Shown here piece by piece: positions 25,376 to 36,761 of a stretch of DNA of 64,000 nucleotides. The DNA lies in NCBI RefSeq assembly GCF_016802725.1, contig NC_052664.1, positions 31,699,275-31,763,274 on the forward strand, read 5' to 3'. A program made the position numbers and the translations under genes. Every line of letters starts with the position of its first letter. Position 1 is the stretch's first letter. Under the pieces are notes generated by a model. It was not told the origin of the DNA. It ran no database searches and saw only the letters and a program-made list of their open reading frames with translations. The DNA is from Solenopsis invicta. Its lineage: Eukaryota; Arthropoda; Insecta; Hymenoptera; Formicidae.

Positions 25376-25936
25376 GGATTCTATCATTCCCTTCCTTCCT
25401 CTAGCGTATTATGTTGTTTTATGTTATTTAAAATTTAGATAATCTTTAATCCATTCAATATGAATGTTATTACAATTGATTAAGCGCGCGATGAGATCAC
25501 GATATTGCAATGATAATTAAATATTTTCAAAGAAGTTTAAAGTTCGATTTCTTAATGTTTCTTAAACATTATCGGACATGTTTTTCAAATATTATCTGTC
25601 AGAAAACCGACGTAATTTTCAATCATATACCGTGGATTAATGATTCAACTGAAATTACACCGGACTTCGCACTTTGTGTCTTGATATCAAAGAGTAAGTA
25701 TAAATGTTAATGTTATACGTGTATATATATTTATAAAAAATGAACAAATAGATGACACTTAGAAATCAAATTTAATTGTGAAGTAATAAAAGAGAAGGTA
25801 GTATAATGATCCTATTACAGCCACTTGTATTATTTTCGCTGTTAAATGATGAATTCTAGTAATAACTTATGATTAATCATTTGATTAATAGTTATGTAGT
25901 GACGTTGACATGGCAGCGTTCAGTAGGTTACAACCC

Positions 25937-26351
25937 AGCAAATGGAAATGAATTGCAATAGATAGAAATCGATTGGTGTGATCATTGCCAAATCCAAATA
26001 TTTTTTTTTTTTTTTTTTAATTCACTTCAATCGAAAATTAAAGTTTAAGAATTCCTTGAATCTATTTTAATCTCTGAAATGGGATTGAAACTAAAAAGAT
26101 TTTTATTCTTTCGATTAAAAACAAAATTATGCGGGCTATGTAATGCATTTTAATCCTGAAACAAAATTGAAAAAAAGTCATTTCTAATTCTTTTAATCCA
26201 AAAGAAGTTTTCGCGAGTCACATAATCATATTTTAATCTATAATATAAAACTGAAATACCACAATTACTATTTTTTTTAATTCAAAATGTATTCAAATAA
26301 ATTAAAATAGATTACAAATTTTCAATCCATTTAAAACCATTTTCGTTTACT
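25937..26351. mobile_element. AAACGG-family element, copy C
   Basis: AGCAAATGGAAATGAATTGC to CCATTTTCGTTTACT, with inverted-repeat ends. The interior carries the family's ATTTTAATC and ATTGAAA words. Confidence 0.75.
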
Positions 26352-26487
26352 TGGTCGCAGGGTCAAGTATAGGACATCTTCACAATATTTTAAAACGTTA
26401 TTGCAACATTATTGAAGTAATTATTGTAAACAAAATTTTTGCAATTTCCCTGCAACATTGCATTGCTGTAAGCTTCTGTGCTGTCCT

Positions 26488-26782
26488 AGCAAACGGAAAT
26501 GGGTTCAAAAAATTAAAAATGAATAGAAATGGATTAACAAAAAAAAAAAAAAAAAAAAATTCAAGAATTTGGATTTGGCAATGATCACACAAATTCATTT
26601 TTACACAATTAAAATTTAAGAATTCCTTGAATCCATTTTAATGCCATAAAACAAGATTGAAATGAAGTGATTTCTATTCTTTTAATCTAAACGGAGTTTT
26701 CACGGATTATCTAATCCATTTTAACCCATGACATAGGATTGAAATGATTTAATTTCTGTCTTTTAATTCATTTCCGTTTAAC
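26488..26782. mobile_element. AAACGG-family element, copy D
   Basis: AGCAAACGGAAATGGGTTC at the left and AATTCATTTCCGTTTA at the right. A run of about 20 A lies inside at 26539. Its right flank, with CCTTCCTCTATCGTATATG, is an undisturbed version of the site that a MITE occupies after copy E. Confidence 0.75.
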
Positions 26783-26883
26783 AGAATTCTATTACCCTCT
26801 TCCTTCCTCTATCGTATATGTTACACTTTAAAATTTAAACAACCTTTAATTCATTCAATATGAATATTACTATAATTAATTAA

Positions 26884-27178
26884 ATCCATTTTTATCCAAT
26901 TAAAGTTTAAAAATTTCTTAAGTCTTTTTTAATCCATGAAGTAAAATTGAAATTACGTGATTTTTACTTTTTTTTCAATTAAAAAAGTTATGCGAACCAT
27001 ATCCATTTTAATCCATGAAAAAGAATTGAAATAAAGTGATTTTTATTTTATCAACCTAAAAGAAGTTTTTGCAAATCATCCAATCCATTTTAATTCATAA
27101 TATAAAATTGAAATGACTTGATTGCTGCTTTTTTAATCCAAAATGTATTCACAAATTTTTAATTCATTTCCATTTACT
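26884..27178. mobile_element. AAACGG-family element, copy E (5' truncated)
   Basis: Begins in the interior at AAATCCATTTTTATCCAATT and ends AATTCATTTCCATTTACT. Its flank from 27179 to about 27490 matches the flank of copy B but is interrupted by the MITE at 27215. Confidence 0.7.
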
Positions 27179-27214
27179 AAGATTCTATTACTCTCTACCT
27201 TCCTTTAGCGTATA

Positions 27215-27360
27215 CAGGGTGTTCATTAATGATTGTAATCACTTTTTACCATAGAAGCGCGCATTTGTAATTTCTAATATAAATATGTTAGAAATATGTA
27301 TCCGTCGGTAAATCATGCTCCTATGGTAAAAAGTGGGTACAACCATTAATAAACACCCTG
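27215..27360. mobile_element. 146-bp TA-flanked MITE (family 2, copy b, inverted)
   Basis: Ends CAGGGTGTTCATTAATG and AACACCCTG are flanked by TA on both sides. The interior matches the copy at 11398-11545 in reverse orientation (TATCCGTCGGTAAATCATGC). The paralogous flank at 26783-26885 shows the site without the element and with a single TA. Confidence 0.9.
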
Positions 27361-28224
27361 TATGTTATACTTTAAAATTTAGACAACCTTTAATCCATTC
27401 AATATGAATATTATTACAATTGATTAAGCGCGCGATGAGATCGCGATATTGCAATGATAATTGAATATTTTTAAAGAAGTTTAAAGTACTACTGGGTATA
27501 GGAGGTAAAGGTCTTGACTGTTTTTGAAAATATAAAGTTGTTCTTCTTACAATGTGTCAGCACTAATAGATAAGGCAAATCATATATTATTAAAAATCAC
27601 ATCAAAAATTATTTATGAAAAAAGTGGGTCATTTAAGTTATTTATGGTACTGCTTTATATCAACGTAAACAAGTCTAAAAAAAAAGGAATATTTGCATAA
27701 TACATAAGTTTTGGAAAAGTACATAAATAATAGTACATGTAAAAAATATTAAAAATTTCTAAAATGCATCGACTAACGTTTTTTTTACAGCATCTTTTAT
27801 TTTTGTTTCTTTAAAATAATTTTTAATTAATTAGAAAAATTAAAGATTTAAGGCGCGCGCGCACACACACGCACTTGGCGCTTTTTTTATAAAATTAAAA
27901 ATGATAATTAAAATTAAAAACTATAGTTTCCCTAGTGGCTTGCAAAAAGAGAATGTGGTATTATGGATCACGCAAGTATTATCTTCTTCTTCGCGTGCCA
28001 TACGCTTATCAGCGCATAAAAAATCTCTTCTGCATATATCCATAGATATAGATATATGAAACCTACTGTACAGTTTTAACGCCGGTTTCAAACGACCTAT
28101 TAGAAGAGCTCTCCTGCGCAGAGTTACTCTCGGATTTAGAGTTATAAGGCCGGAGCACAAACTCTTGCATAGCGCATAAAAGAACCAATCAATCAAAATC
28201 ATACATTTCCCTTTCTAGAAATGC

Positions 28225-28300
28225 AGCAAACGGAAATAGATTTAAAAAATTAAAAATGGATAGAAAAGGATTTTAAAAATCGAGGGATTTGGATTAAATC
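28225..28300. mobile_element. AAACGG-family fragment F (left end only)
   Basis: AGCAAACGGAAATAGATTTA followed by about 55 bp of family sequence, then unrelated DNA. Confidence 0.6.
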
Positions 28301-28653
28301 TACTATGACTTGAGTTAGAATAGGAAGACCCCTAAATATGAATACAAACATACGTGCCACTTAAATTCAATTTAAACAAATTAAAGATCTTATCGCTTGG
28401 GTTTATATAATATTTGTGATTTATAAAAATAAATTTATGAAATACGTAATGTAACGTTTGTTCTTATGTATATACACATTTGACGCCCTTTTTTACAAAG
28501 ATGTAACAGACAAGATTTTTACAATTTACACATGATAAGGCACTGTTTATACAGAATGCTCGTTCAGCAATCGTTATCAATAGGTTCATTGTTCTGCAAA
28601 GAAAGGCAAGAAAATGAGCGTTTCGCGATAATGAGCAGTGACGTTATGTTTTG

Positions 28654-28944
28654 TCAATCCTTACATGATAGTGTCTCGAGAATCGTTTCTATTTCGGCAC
28701 ACATGTGCAGATAGTCCGAAGCCATCGAACAGTGCAAATCTTGCAAAATGTTTGCTACAAATTTTGTCAGCGGAAATTGATGCAAGCTCGATGCAGAACT
28801 TGCAATGCTATTGACATAAGCAAAAATATCAGCGAAGCTCGCTGAAGGTTGACGGAAATCAAACAGACTCGAATACATTTGATGTAGATTGACGGCATTA
28901 GGTTTGCAAAATCTCTTAGTGGAACACAAGTTTAATTCGAACAT
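28654..28944 (-). CDS. Isolated 96-codon ORF, unidentified
   Basis: ATG to stop. It starts MFELNLCSTKRFCKPNAVNL and has balanced amino-acid use, unlike the repeat-driven frames around it. There is no recognisable domain and no clear splice or promoter context. It could be a small gene, an exon, a degenerate coding remnant or chance. Confidence 0.2.
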   Translation of the reverse strand: MFELNLCSTKRFCKPNAVNLHQMYSSLFDFRQPSASFADIFAYVNSIASSASSLHQFPLTKFVANILQDLHCSMASDYLHMCAEIETILETLSCKD

Positions 28945-30952
28945 GGTCGATGATCATTTGCTGTTCAAATCCGCTGCCAATCTGTTGGCAAATCGCTGAT
29001 AATTCGCTTATTATTTGCATAACAAATAAATATGCGCACTTATATCACATGTTCCATCACGTAAGGTCAAGTTATTCATGTTACAAAATAGCCGACTCTT
29101 TTTTATTTAAGAATATCTCTTTGTATTGCATATTTTGCTCTATTTAATTTTTTAAATATATTCATCAATTCCCAATCAGCAAAAAATTTTTCAATATCTT
29201 ATTAACATTTATATTACAGTAATTATTTATTCAAAAGAATTTTAAAAAAAAGTATTTATTTAACGTTTATTTCACTATCTATTTTATTATATCAATTATT
29301 TACGTGAAATAATGTTTTGAACAAGTTTTTAAAATATTAGCAAAACCTTTCAAATGCAAAACAAATATTTTTTCAAATCTTATATTAAGGCTAATCTATT
29401 GCTTTTTCTTGTCTCTTTTAAAGTTCATTAATTTTATCTTACTAATTATGATAAAGTAATGCGCAAAAAGACAATGGACAAAGAGCAAAATAAATGAGAA
29501 ACAAAGAGCTTGTGGTTGACTAATGTTTTTCACATATTTATTCAGATTCAGAGTTAGGTAGTAAATAATTAAACAGATAAAAGTTAAATAACAAGGTTAA
29601 AGAGTTATTAACTTTTAACTTAACTTCATTAGTTTCAAATGCATTAATTTTTAACTTTAACCAGAGTTATTTTTAAAACATATTAACTTTAATTTATTAA
29701 CTTTTTTCCTAAATTAAAAATTTATTTATAAAAAAGAAAAATGCATTCTCATAAAAAACAATATTTCTTTGTTATGTCATATAACTTATTTTACAAATAA
29801 GATATTCAATTTATTTGATGACAAATATTATAACTGTTTTGAGTAATCTGACTTTAAAAAACTGTAACATTCTAATTTAATGTAAATAATGCATTTTAGA
29901 ATTAATTTTTTATATAACTTACTTTAATATTAATTTTTAACGTATCTTTATCTCAGTTTAGTTAAAAAATAATTAATTTACCCAATTCTGATCAAATGTC
30001 AGAAAAACATTTTTTTTTCAAACGTTAAAATAAATATTTTCTTAATGAAAAAAAAAAGCAAACTTAAACTATTATTTTTATCATTTTTAAAAACATTGCA
30101 GATTGGGAAATTCAAATTACTATTTATTTTATACGATATATATATTTAAGAATATGTTAGATAAGAAAATATATAAGCATTATAAAATACTTTTATATTA
30201 AACTTATCAATTCAAATTATCAAACACAGGAATTTATTAAAAACTGGAATATTTCATTGTAATTATGTACAACAAAACGTTATGTAAGATTTTTTCCACT
30301 TTGCCTTTAATTTGCATTTTCATTATACATATCATTATTATAATTTTAATATTTACATATGACATTGATTATTACTGATCGGATTGTTTTACTTTTTCCT
30401 GTATCTTTTTTTATATATCATAACATCATAAATGAAAAAGAAAATATTTAAAAATTTATACGCATTTCCACATTTCCATTCATTATTGTTAAAACGTTAT
30501 TGAATACTATACAATAAAAATAATCTATCTATTATCTTGAAGCGAAAATCAAAATATCTCGGATCGTCCGATCGCGACTGACCAGAGGTCAGAATTCTTC
30601 TTCAGTGTTACTCGAGTCCTTTACTCTTCTCATCTGATAAGCGAGTCAATTTGTTCGTTAAAGGTTAAACGATTTTATTCACTAAGTTCAAGCTTGATAG
30701 TATTGAAGGTGTTGAAGAATAATATTTCGAATAGTCGAGATAATATCAGAGATCACCCTAATTCGTCTAGTCGATTGTAGTTCATATTTTCTCTATTGCC
30801 CTCATAATGGTGCACGGGAAGACTTGGTCGTATTTATTATTTAATAGACCATTCGGGGAAAATGAAATAGATGAGAAGAGCTCTTAAAATAATATTTCGA
30901 ATAACGATCGCCTGCTTTGCGATAAACTTAAACGTATTAATATGCAAAATAT
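28945..30952. other. Gene-free AT-rich sequence
   Basis: Nothing coding can be supported. Words like GTTAACTTTTAACTTA recur between 29520 and 29710 without a clear period. Confidence 0.5.
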
Positions 30953-30979
30953 ATTTGTGTGTGTGTGTGTGTGTGTTTG

Positions 30980-31029
<50 letters not shown>

Positions 31030-31063
31030 TGCGTGCGTGTGTGTGTGTGTGTGTGTGTGTGTT
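30953..31063. repeat. (TG)n / (TGCG)n compound microsatellite
   Basis: TG units, interrupted by TTTGCC at both sides, enclose a block of TGCG units at about 31011-31040. The arrangement TG-TTTGCC-TG-(TGCG)n-TG-TTTGCC-TG is nearly symmetrical. Frames across it are translations of the repeat. Confidence 0.92.
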
Positions 31064-33571
31064 TGCCTATGTGTGTGCGTACGCGCGGAGTATGACTTAT
31101 ACAATGTAAGAACGCGGGAATGAACATTATAGGCCGATCGAAATTCTATACATAATTGAGATAAGTAGTTACGCTCGCGGAGATAACACAAGGATAACAG
31201 AGTTAACGGCGATAAGCATCGATAACGTTGTACGCAAATATTTGATATATTAGATTAATAGAAAAATTTTAAGCACACGGTTTTTCATGTTGTGACTCAC
31301 GCATAATTGCACGGAAAAATCCAATTTTGTTAAAGTGTCTACGAAGAAGGGTGTTACGAAAAGATCTGCTTTTGCTGTGCTCGGAAAAAGCTAAACAGAT
31401 ATCATTTCTTAGAGTTTTTGAAACTAGCAATCCGATGATGCTAAAATTAAAATTACGTCACATAGACAGGAATACATAAAAAACTGAGTTTAAATCGAAG
31501 AAACACATGACGTAGCGGTCATTCGCGAGACGGGTCGCTATGCTGTATGTATTAATGGTATACGGTGTGTGACACGTTTTGACGATTATCGTTAAAAATA
31601 TATAATATCTTATAAAAATATTTTATAGCGGAAATATCAAACACCACGAAAAGTTTTCGTGCATTTGCGTTGTGGTCCGTTGAGTGAAGGAAGCCGTCTC
31701 GAAGACGTTCATACAAGTGCACGATTATTACATCTGATATTTTCGCTGGAAAATAGAGAATTTTTATAAGATAAACACGTTTTGAATATCAAAACATGAT
31801 GTCACTGCGTGTACTAGTGACTCATTTCGTAAACAATTACGACGCCATATACGTGTTTTCTCAATTTAAACTAAATTTTGTATGCATTACGTCATGTGAC
31901 GTAATTTTAACTAGCACAATCGGATTGTTCGTCTCAAAAACCATGAAAAATGATAAAGAATTTATTTTTCCCAAATATAGCAAAAAGGTCTTTTAGTAAT
32001 ACCGTAAATCAATATTTAGATAAATTTTTAGATACTTTAGCAAAATCGCTCTTTTCATGTGTTACCACACGAGATAATCGAAATGCTTTGTAATCAAAAT
32101 AAATGTCTTATCATAAAATGATAAGAAGATTATCTTATTTCCATAATAACAATGTATGTAGATAAATAAAAAAGTTACTTGAAAAGTCCATTTTAAATAA
32201 TTTGTGTGAAAAGTGTATCTGCACTGTCAACAATAATAGACAAAAGAAAGTCAGATCACAAAGAGCTTACAATAAAAAAATTCTATATTTTTATTTTGTG
32301 CAAGATAACAAATTATGTTAAATTTATAAAATATAAAATTTTGTATTGTTGTAAAAATAAATGAAAGTCAAATGTTGGATCGGAACGAAAGTTCGTAGTG
32401 TTTTTCAATAGGTCTGCAGTCGTTGATGATGATCAAATCGTAACGCCAATTGAAAATAAACCACTTCACACGACACGGGACATGGTAGAAATACTCTACA
32501 CATATCTATCTACATTTGTACATATATCTCGGTACGAATATCTAAACTTATCTTTGCTTTCACTGAAAAAACGCTACAAGAATTTTTCTTTCAACCCAAT
32601 AGTTAATAATATATCTAAAATAACATATTCTTAAACATAAATATACACAAGCTTTGCCATATATGTATATATTTAAATAACTCAAGCAAAAATGTTTTAA
32701 AGAAAATTAATTATAAAATTATATTATCTTTTTAATAAAAGTAACATTTATTAAAGTAATAATTTCCAAAATTAAATAGAATTTTAATTAAATTCGAAAG
32801 ATTTAATGATACAAACAAAAAAATTTTCTTCCTGTCTAAATAAAATAATTGTTTTCTCAAAGTTTTTAATTATGCATAACGCATTTGTTGAGATAAAATG
32901 TAAAAATAATGTCAACGCTATTGCACGTTTTATTATGTAAAAATAAACAATTCCAAATAAATGTTAAGTATAATCCGCACTGGCAACACAAACTCATCTC
33001 AGTCAATTTTCACTTTCGTTCGACTCGCGCGATTTACATCTCTCTATCATAATTTTTTTTTTTATTAGATAAATACCAATAACATGAATACGTTAATAAT
33101 AATCGCGTTAATAATGAATGAGAGATTTTATTTTTAAAATTGCATGAGATTTAACGAAAAAGAATATCGTCGCGTAAGTCATTACGTTACTCACGTCTTG
33201 AACATGACGTTATTCACTTCGGTACGTAGCGTTCGCCGCGCTTGATCAAAGACAACTAGTCAAACGTCAGCAATCGTCGGCCTCGCTGTGAGCGATGTGC
33301 CAGGGGCACGTGGTGCGCGCGAATATCGAATGGCGCACCTCATTATCTTCGATGCCTCTCGAAAAGCGCCGCCAATAATTTACGGTTACGGGTCATCTTG
33401 TCGCCAGTACTTGCAATGTCTATTTCCAGTTTATTTAAGAGATTGCAATCATGATTGCTCCGCATGCTTGCAAAATTCGAAATAGAATCCATGATGTCTC
33501 TGTTGTCCTTGTTCTTTCTATTACAATTGAATCTATACATACATATAAAAAAAGTTAAGAAACACAATAAC
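31064..33571. other. No supportable gene
   Basis: Short frames at 31796-31996, 32398-32634 and 33288-33485 lack splice context and recognisable sequence. The stretch 33170-33480 is richer in GC and CG dinucleotides than the rest and could be a promoter or exon of something not identifiable here. Confidence 0.4.
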
Positions 33572-33960
33572 ATTATTAGTATAAAATATATTTCAATCGC
33601 ATTTATTATTTGATTATTAAAAAGAAATTTGGATTTTCATTATTCGAATATCTAAAAAATCAAATTTCAGATACAAATACTATTTAAATCCAAAAATACT
33701 TAATCAATATCTCGGAAGCAAAGAAGGTAAGGAAATGATCAATCAACGAGTAATGTTTGATGACAAGCATAAGAGTTATTAGTATAAAATATATTTCAAT
33801 CGCATTTATTATTTGATTAAAAAAAAAATTTGGATTTTCATTATTCGAATATCTAAAAAATCAAAGTCCAGATACAAACACTATTTGAATCCAAAAATAT
33901 TTAATCAACATCTCAAAAACAAAGAAGGTAAGGAAATGATCAATCAACAAGTAATATTTG
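33572..33960. repeat. Two tandem copies of a ~205-bp unit
   Basis: ATTAGTATAAAATATATTTC begins a unit near 33572 and again near 33778. Shared landmarks include GGATTTTCATTATTCGAATA and AAAGAAGGTAAGGAAATGAT. The copies differ at scattered bases. The linker words AAGCATAAGAG at 33766 and 34008 bracket the second copy. Confidence 0.85.
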
Positions 33961-34264
33961 AGAATGATAAATAATAATTATGTACATTAAATCTCAATAA
34001 ATGCCAAGCATAAGAGTATTTGATTGGCATAATATGAATGTTTCAAACTTTGCTCTTTTTTAACATAATTTTTTTAACATATATTTTAAAATGAATAAAT
34101 AATCAAGCTATCAGAACAATTAAAATTAATAAGATAGATATTAATAACAGCACTAATGATGACACAATAAAATGATGAAAATTGAATAACTTAAATATAA
34201 ATAAAAATATTAAAATGATCAAATAAACATGCATAAGCACAAAATTGCAAGATATTAAAGAATT

Positions 34265-35269
34265 TTAACTCTTAAACACATAAGTGGATCTGAGAGACTC
34301 CATATGAAGTTTCAAACGCTTCCTGTGTGAAGACGGAATGAGATAGGTAGATAGGAGGTTCGGACCAAGACGTAAAAAAAGTTTGAAATCTCCTCTTTCG
34401 ATTGATATGGTTGATCAATTTTTTTGATCAACTAGAATTCGAACGGCACGGCAGCAAAGTTTTGTTAGGGTCAATGCGACCCATATAGTGTGTAAATGAA
34501 ACTTTTTTTGTGAATATTTTACATTAAAAAGTTGGACAAAATACGTTCGAACAAGTCGGTTCGCGGATGTTACTCGCATATACTCTGTCTAAAGTTGGAG
34601 TACTATAAAATGCTGTAGAAAAAGGAAATTTTCCGAAATATATCATGAAACACATCAATTTTTAATTTTAGACACGATTTAATCAAAAATACCTCATATT
34701 ATATACCTCGCCTTGCTACATGAGTACATTTTTTAATAGAAATGACAATATAATTTTTTTTTTTGAAAGTATGAATCTTTAGCTTTAAAACGCCATATTG
34801 TAAAGTCTTTAAAAGTTTTTTGTTGCAAAGATATAATTTTTTTTTTAAGTGGATTTTTAGAGGCTCAAAAATACTTCATATTCTCCATGCCACATAATTA
34901 TACTTTTCAAAAAGAATGACTTTGCCACATTTTTATTTTGAAAACGTAACTCTTTAGCTTTAAAACGCCATATTTGAAAGTCCTTAAAAATTTTTTGTTG
35001 CAAAAATATGATTTTTTGAAGGAAAAGTGGATTTTTGACCAATTTCTCATTTTTGCTTAATGGTTTTTCCTTTATAACTTCACAATAAATTATTTTTCGG
35101 CAATGCCGATTGTGCAGTCACACTCCTAAGATTCTAAACTTTCATTAAAAAAAAAATTGTAGAAAAATATTGATTGTAATCAAAGTTATAGCTTCTCAAA
35201 GTTAAAAAAGTCTCCCAGACCCGAAAATGTGTTTCCGTATTTTACAGGATCGGTGTGTTTAAGGGTTAA
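34265..35269. mobile_element. piggyBac-like non-autonomous element (~1 kb)
   Basis: Bounded by TTAA at 34265 and 35266. The ends TTAACTCTTAAACACA and TGTGTTTAAGGGTTAA match as inverted repeats at 15 of 16 positions. TTAA borders are the hallmark of piggyBac insertions. No transposase remains. Two ~175-bp tandem units lie inside (about 34685-34858 and 34865-35040), each with CTTTAGCTTTAAAACGCCAT. Confidence 0.75.
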
Positions 35270-36192
35270 TCAAGATCAGAAGACCTTAAAACTCATATTA
35301 AAAATATTAAATCGATCGCCACTGTATAAAATATCTATTAATTTTTAGTTAATAAATATTTTATACAACGGCGATTTTATTTAAAAAGTTAGTTTTACAT
35401 TAATAAAAACAATCATAAAAGATCTCTAGAAAATTGTTTAAGACATCACAAATTATGAATAATTTATAACCGCTATTCACAGTCGAGTCTTATATTTAAA
35501 ACTAAATTCATAAATTAGATGTATTTTCTCTTACCAAAGAAGAATGAGTTTCTTAGGATTTCAATGGACAAATGTTTTATTTTATACAATCGTGACTGAC
35601 GATATATTTTTAACGTGGTTTTTAATGTTCTCTGACCTTGGTTTCTTTAATATGTATTGCTTTTATATTATATTTAACTTATCATTTTTATGCTTTTACA
35701 TACTCGCGCTGCGCATACTTTGGCGAGAATAGAATATTTCACAAACGGTTTTAAACAACGCCCTTGAATTTCTCTGGAACCATGTGAGAATAGAACCATT
35801 AAAATCCTGTTTTTATAAGATTGTACAGTATCAAGAACATATTTTGATTAAAAAGTTTCTTTGATTGGAAGTATCAAGATTAAATAAAGGTTAATTTTAT
35901 TTTTATATAAATAGAGACCTAATTTTTTAAACATCTACTTAATTAAAATCTAATTTAATTATTATTTATTGTCCTCAAGCATTGCTCGATCATTTCCTCC
36001 CCTTTGTTTATGTAACAAGCAATCAATGGCATCTTGAATATATTTTATATCAAATATATATGAATAAAATAACAGATACGTGATAATAAATTGGAATTGT
36101 CTGATTTTAATAAATTTAACTATAAAAACTGTTAACTTGAATAATTATATATTTATTATATATATCGCATGTGTCAAATATCTAATATGCCA

Positions 36193-36196
<4 letters not shown>
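35270..36196. other. No supportable gene
   Basis: AT-rich. CTATTCACAGTCGAGTCTTA near 35473 resembles one end of the MITE at 47263 and may be a solo end. Confidence 0.45.

Positions 36197-36246
<50 letters not shown>
36197..36246. repeat. (AT)n microsatellite
   Basis: About 25 AT units. Confidence 0.95.
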
Positions 36247-36251
<5 letters not shown>

Positions 36252-36500
36252 CACAATATGTACATTTTTGCTTTTTTAATATCAATTTTACATTAACATA
36301 TGAGTGATACATTTAGAAGATGATACATTAATATTCGCAATACTTACCAGTTTCTTTCTTGGTCTTCTGCTGCTTACAAACTTTCATCAAGCTGTCAACT
36401 ATCAATGTGTGTTATCAACTTATGTTATCCTCTTCAATCAATTGTTGCATCATTACTTCTACGTCACTTCTTCGTACACTGAGAGAAAACTTACTAAATT

Positions 36501-36761
36501 TTAATATTTATTGAAATTTGAGAAACTTTTTCTCTCCGTGCATACTTTATATCTATTTTGAGAAGTCCTTGCAGAGATATTATTTATATTATGAAGGTTA
36601 TGCAAATGGTCTCTTAAAAAAGTTAGTCCGTAAAATATATTGATTTTGCAATTGTTAAAAATGTATTTTGCCTTAAAATCATTTACATCGAATACGAAAT
36701 ATGCGGATAAATCCGTACATCTAATTGTTTCTTGTATCTTGTATTTTATTCTTTGTATCAC
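36501..36761 (-). pseudogene. Frame continuing after the BED-array stop codon
   Basis: In the same frame as the 455-residue BED protein, directly after its TAA (36764-36762), the sequence goes on for 86 codons with the second half of a module: CTDLSAYFVFDVNDFKAKY, then NNCKINIFYGLTFLRDHLH. This aligns with LSQYFVFNVDSSKVKC and NNCQINIFSGINGLTNHLR of the first module. The first metal-binding Cys is Tyr here. It looks like the decayed end of a longer ancestral protein. Confidence 0.7.

Noticed and set aside
28532..29147. Several short plus-strand frames
   Set aside because: No coding signature; mostly overlap the antisense of the weak 96-codon ORF.
30837..31191. Three open frames over the TG repeat on both strands
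   Set aside because: They are translations of a microsatellite (Val-Cys, Thr-His and Ala-Arg runs) with no other coding evidence.
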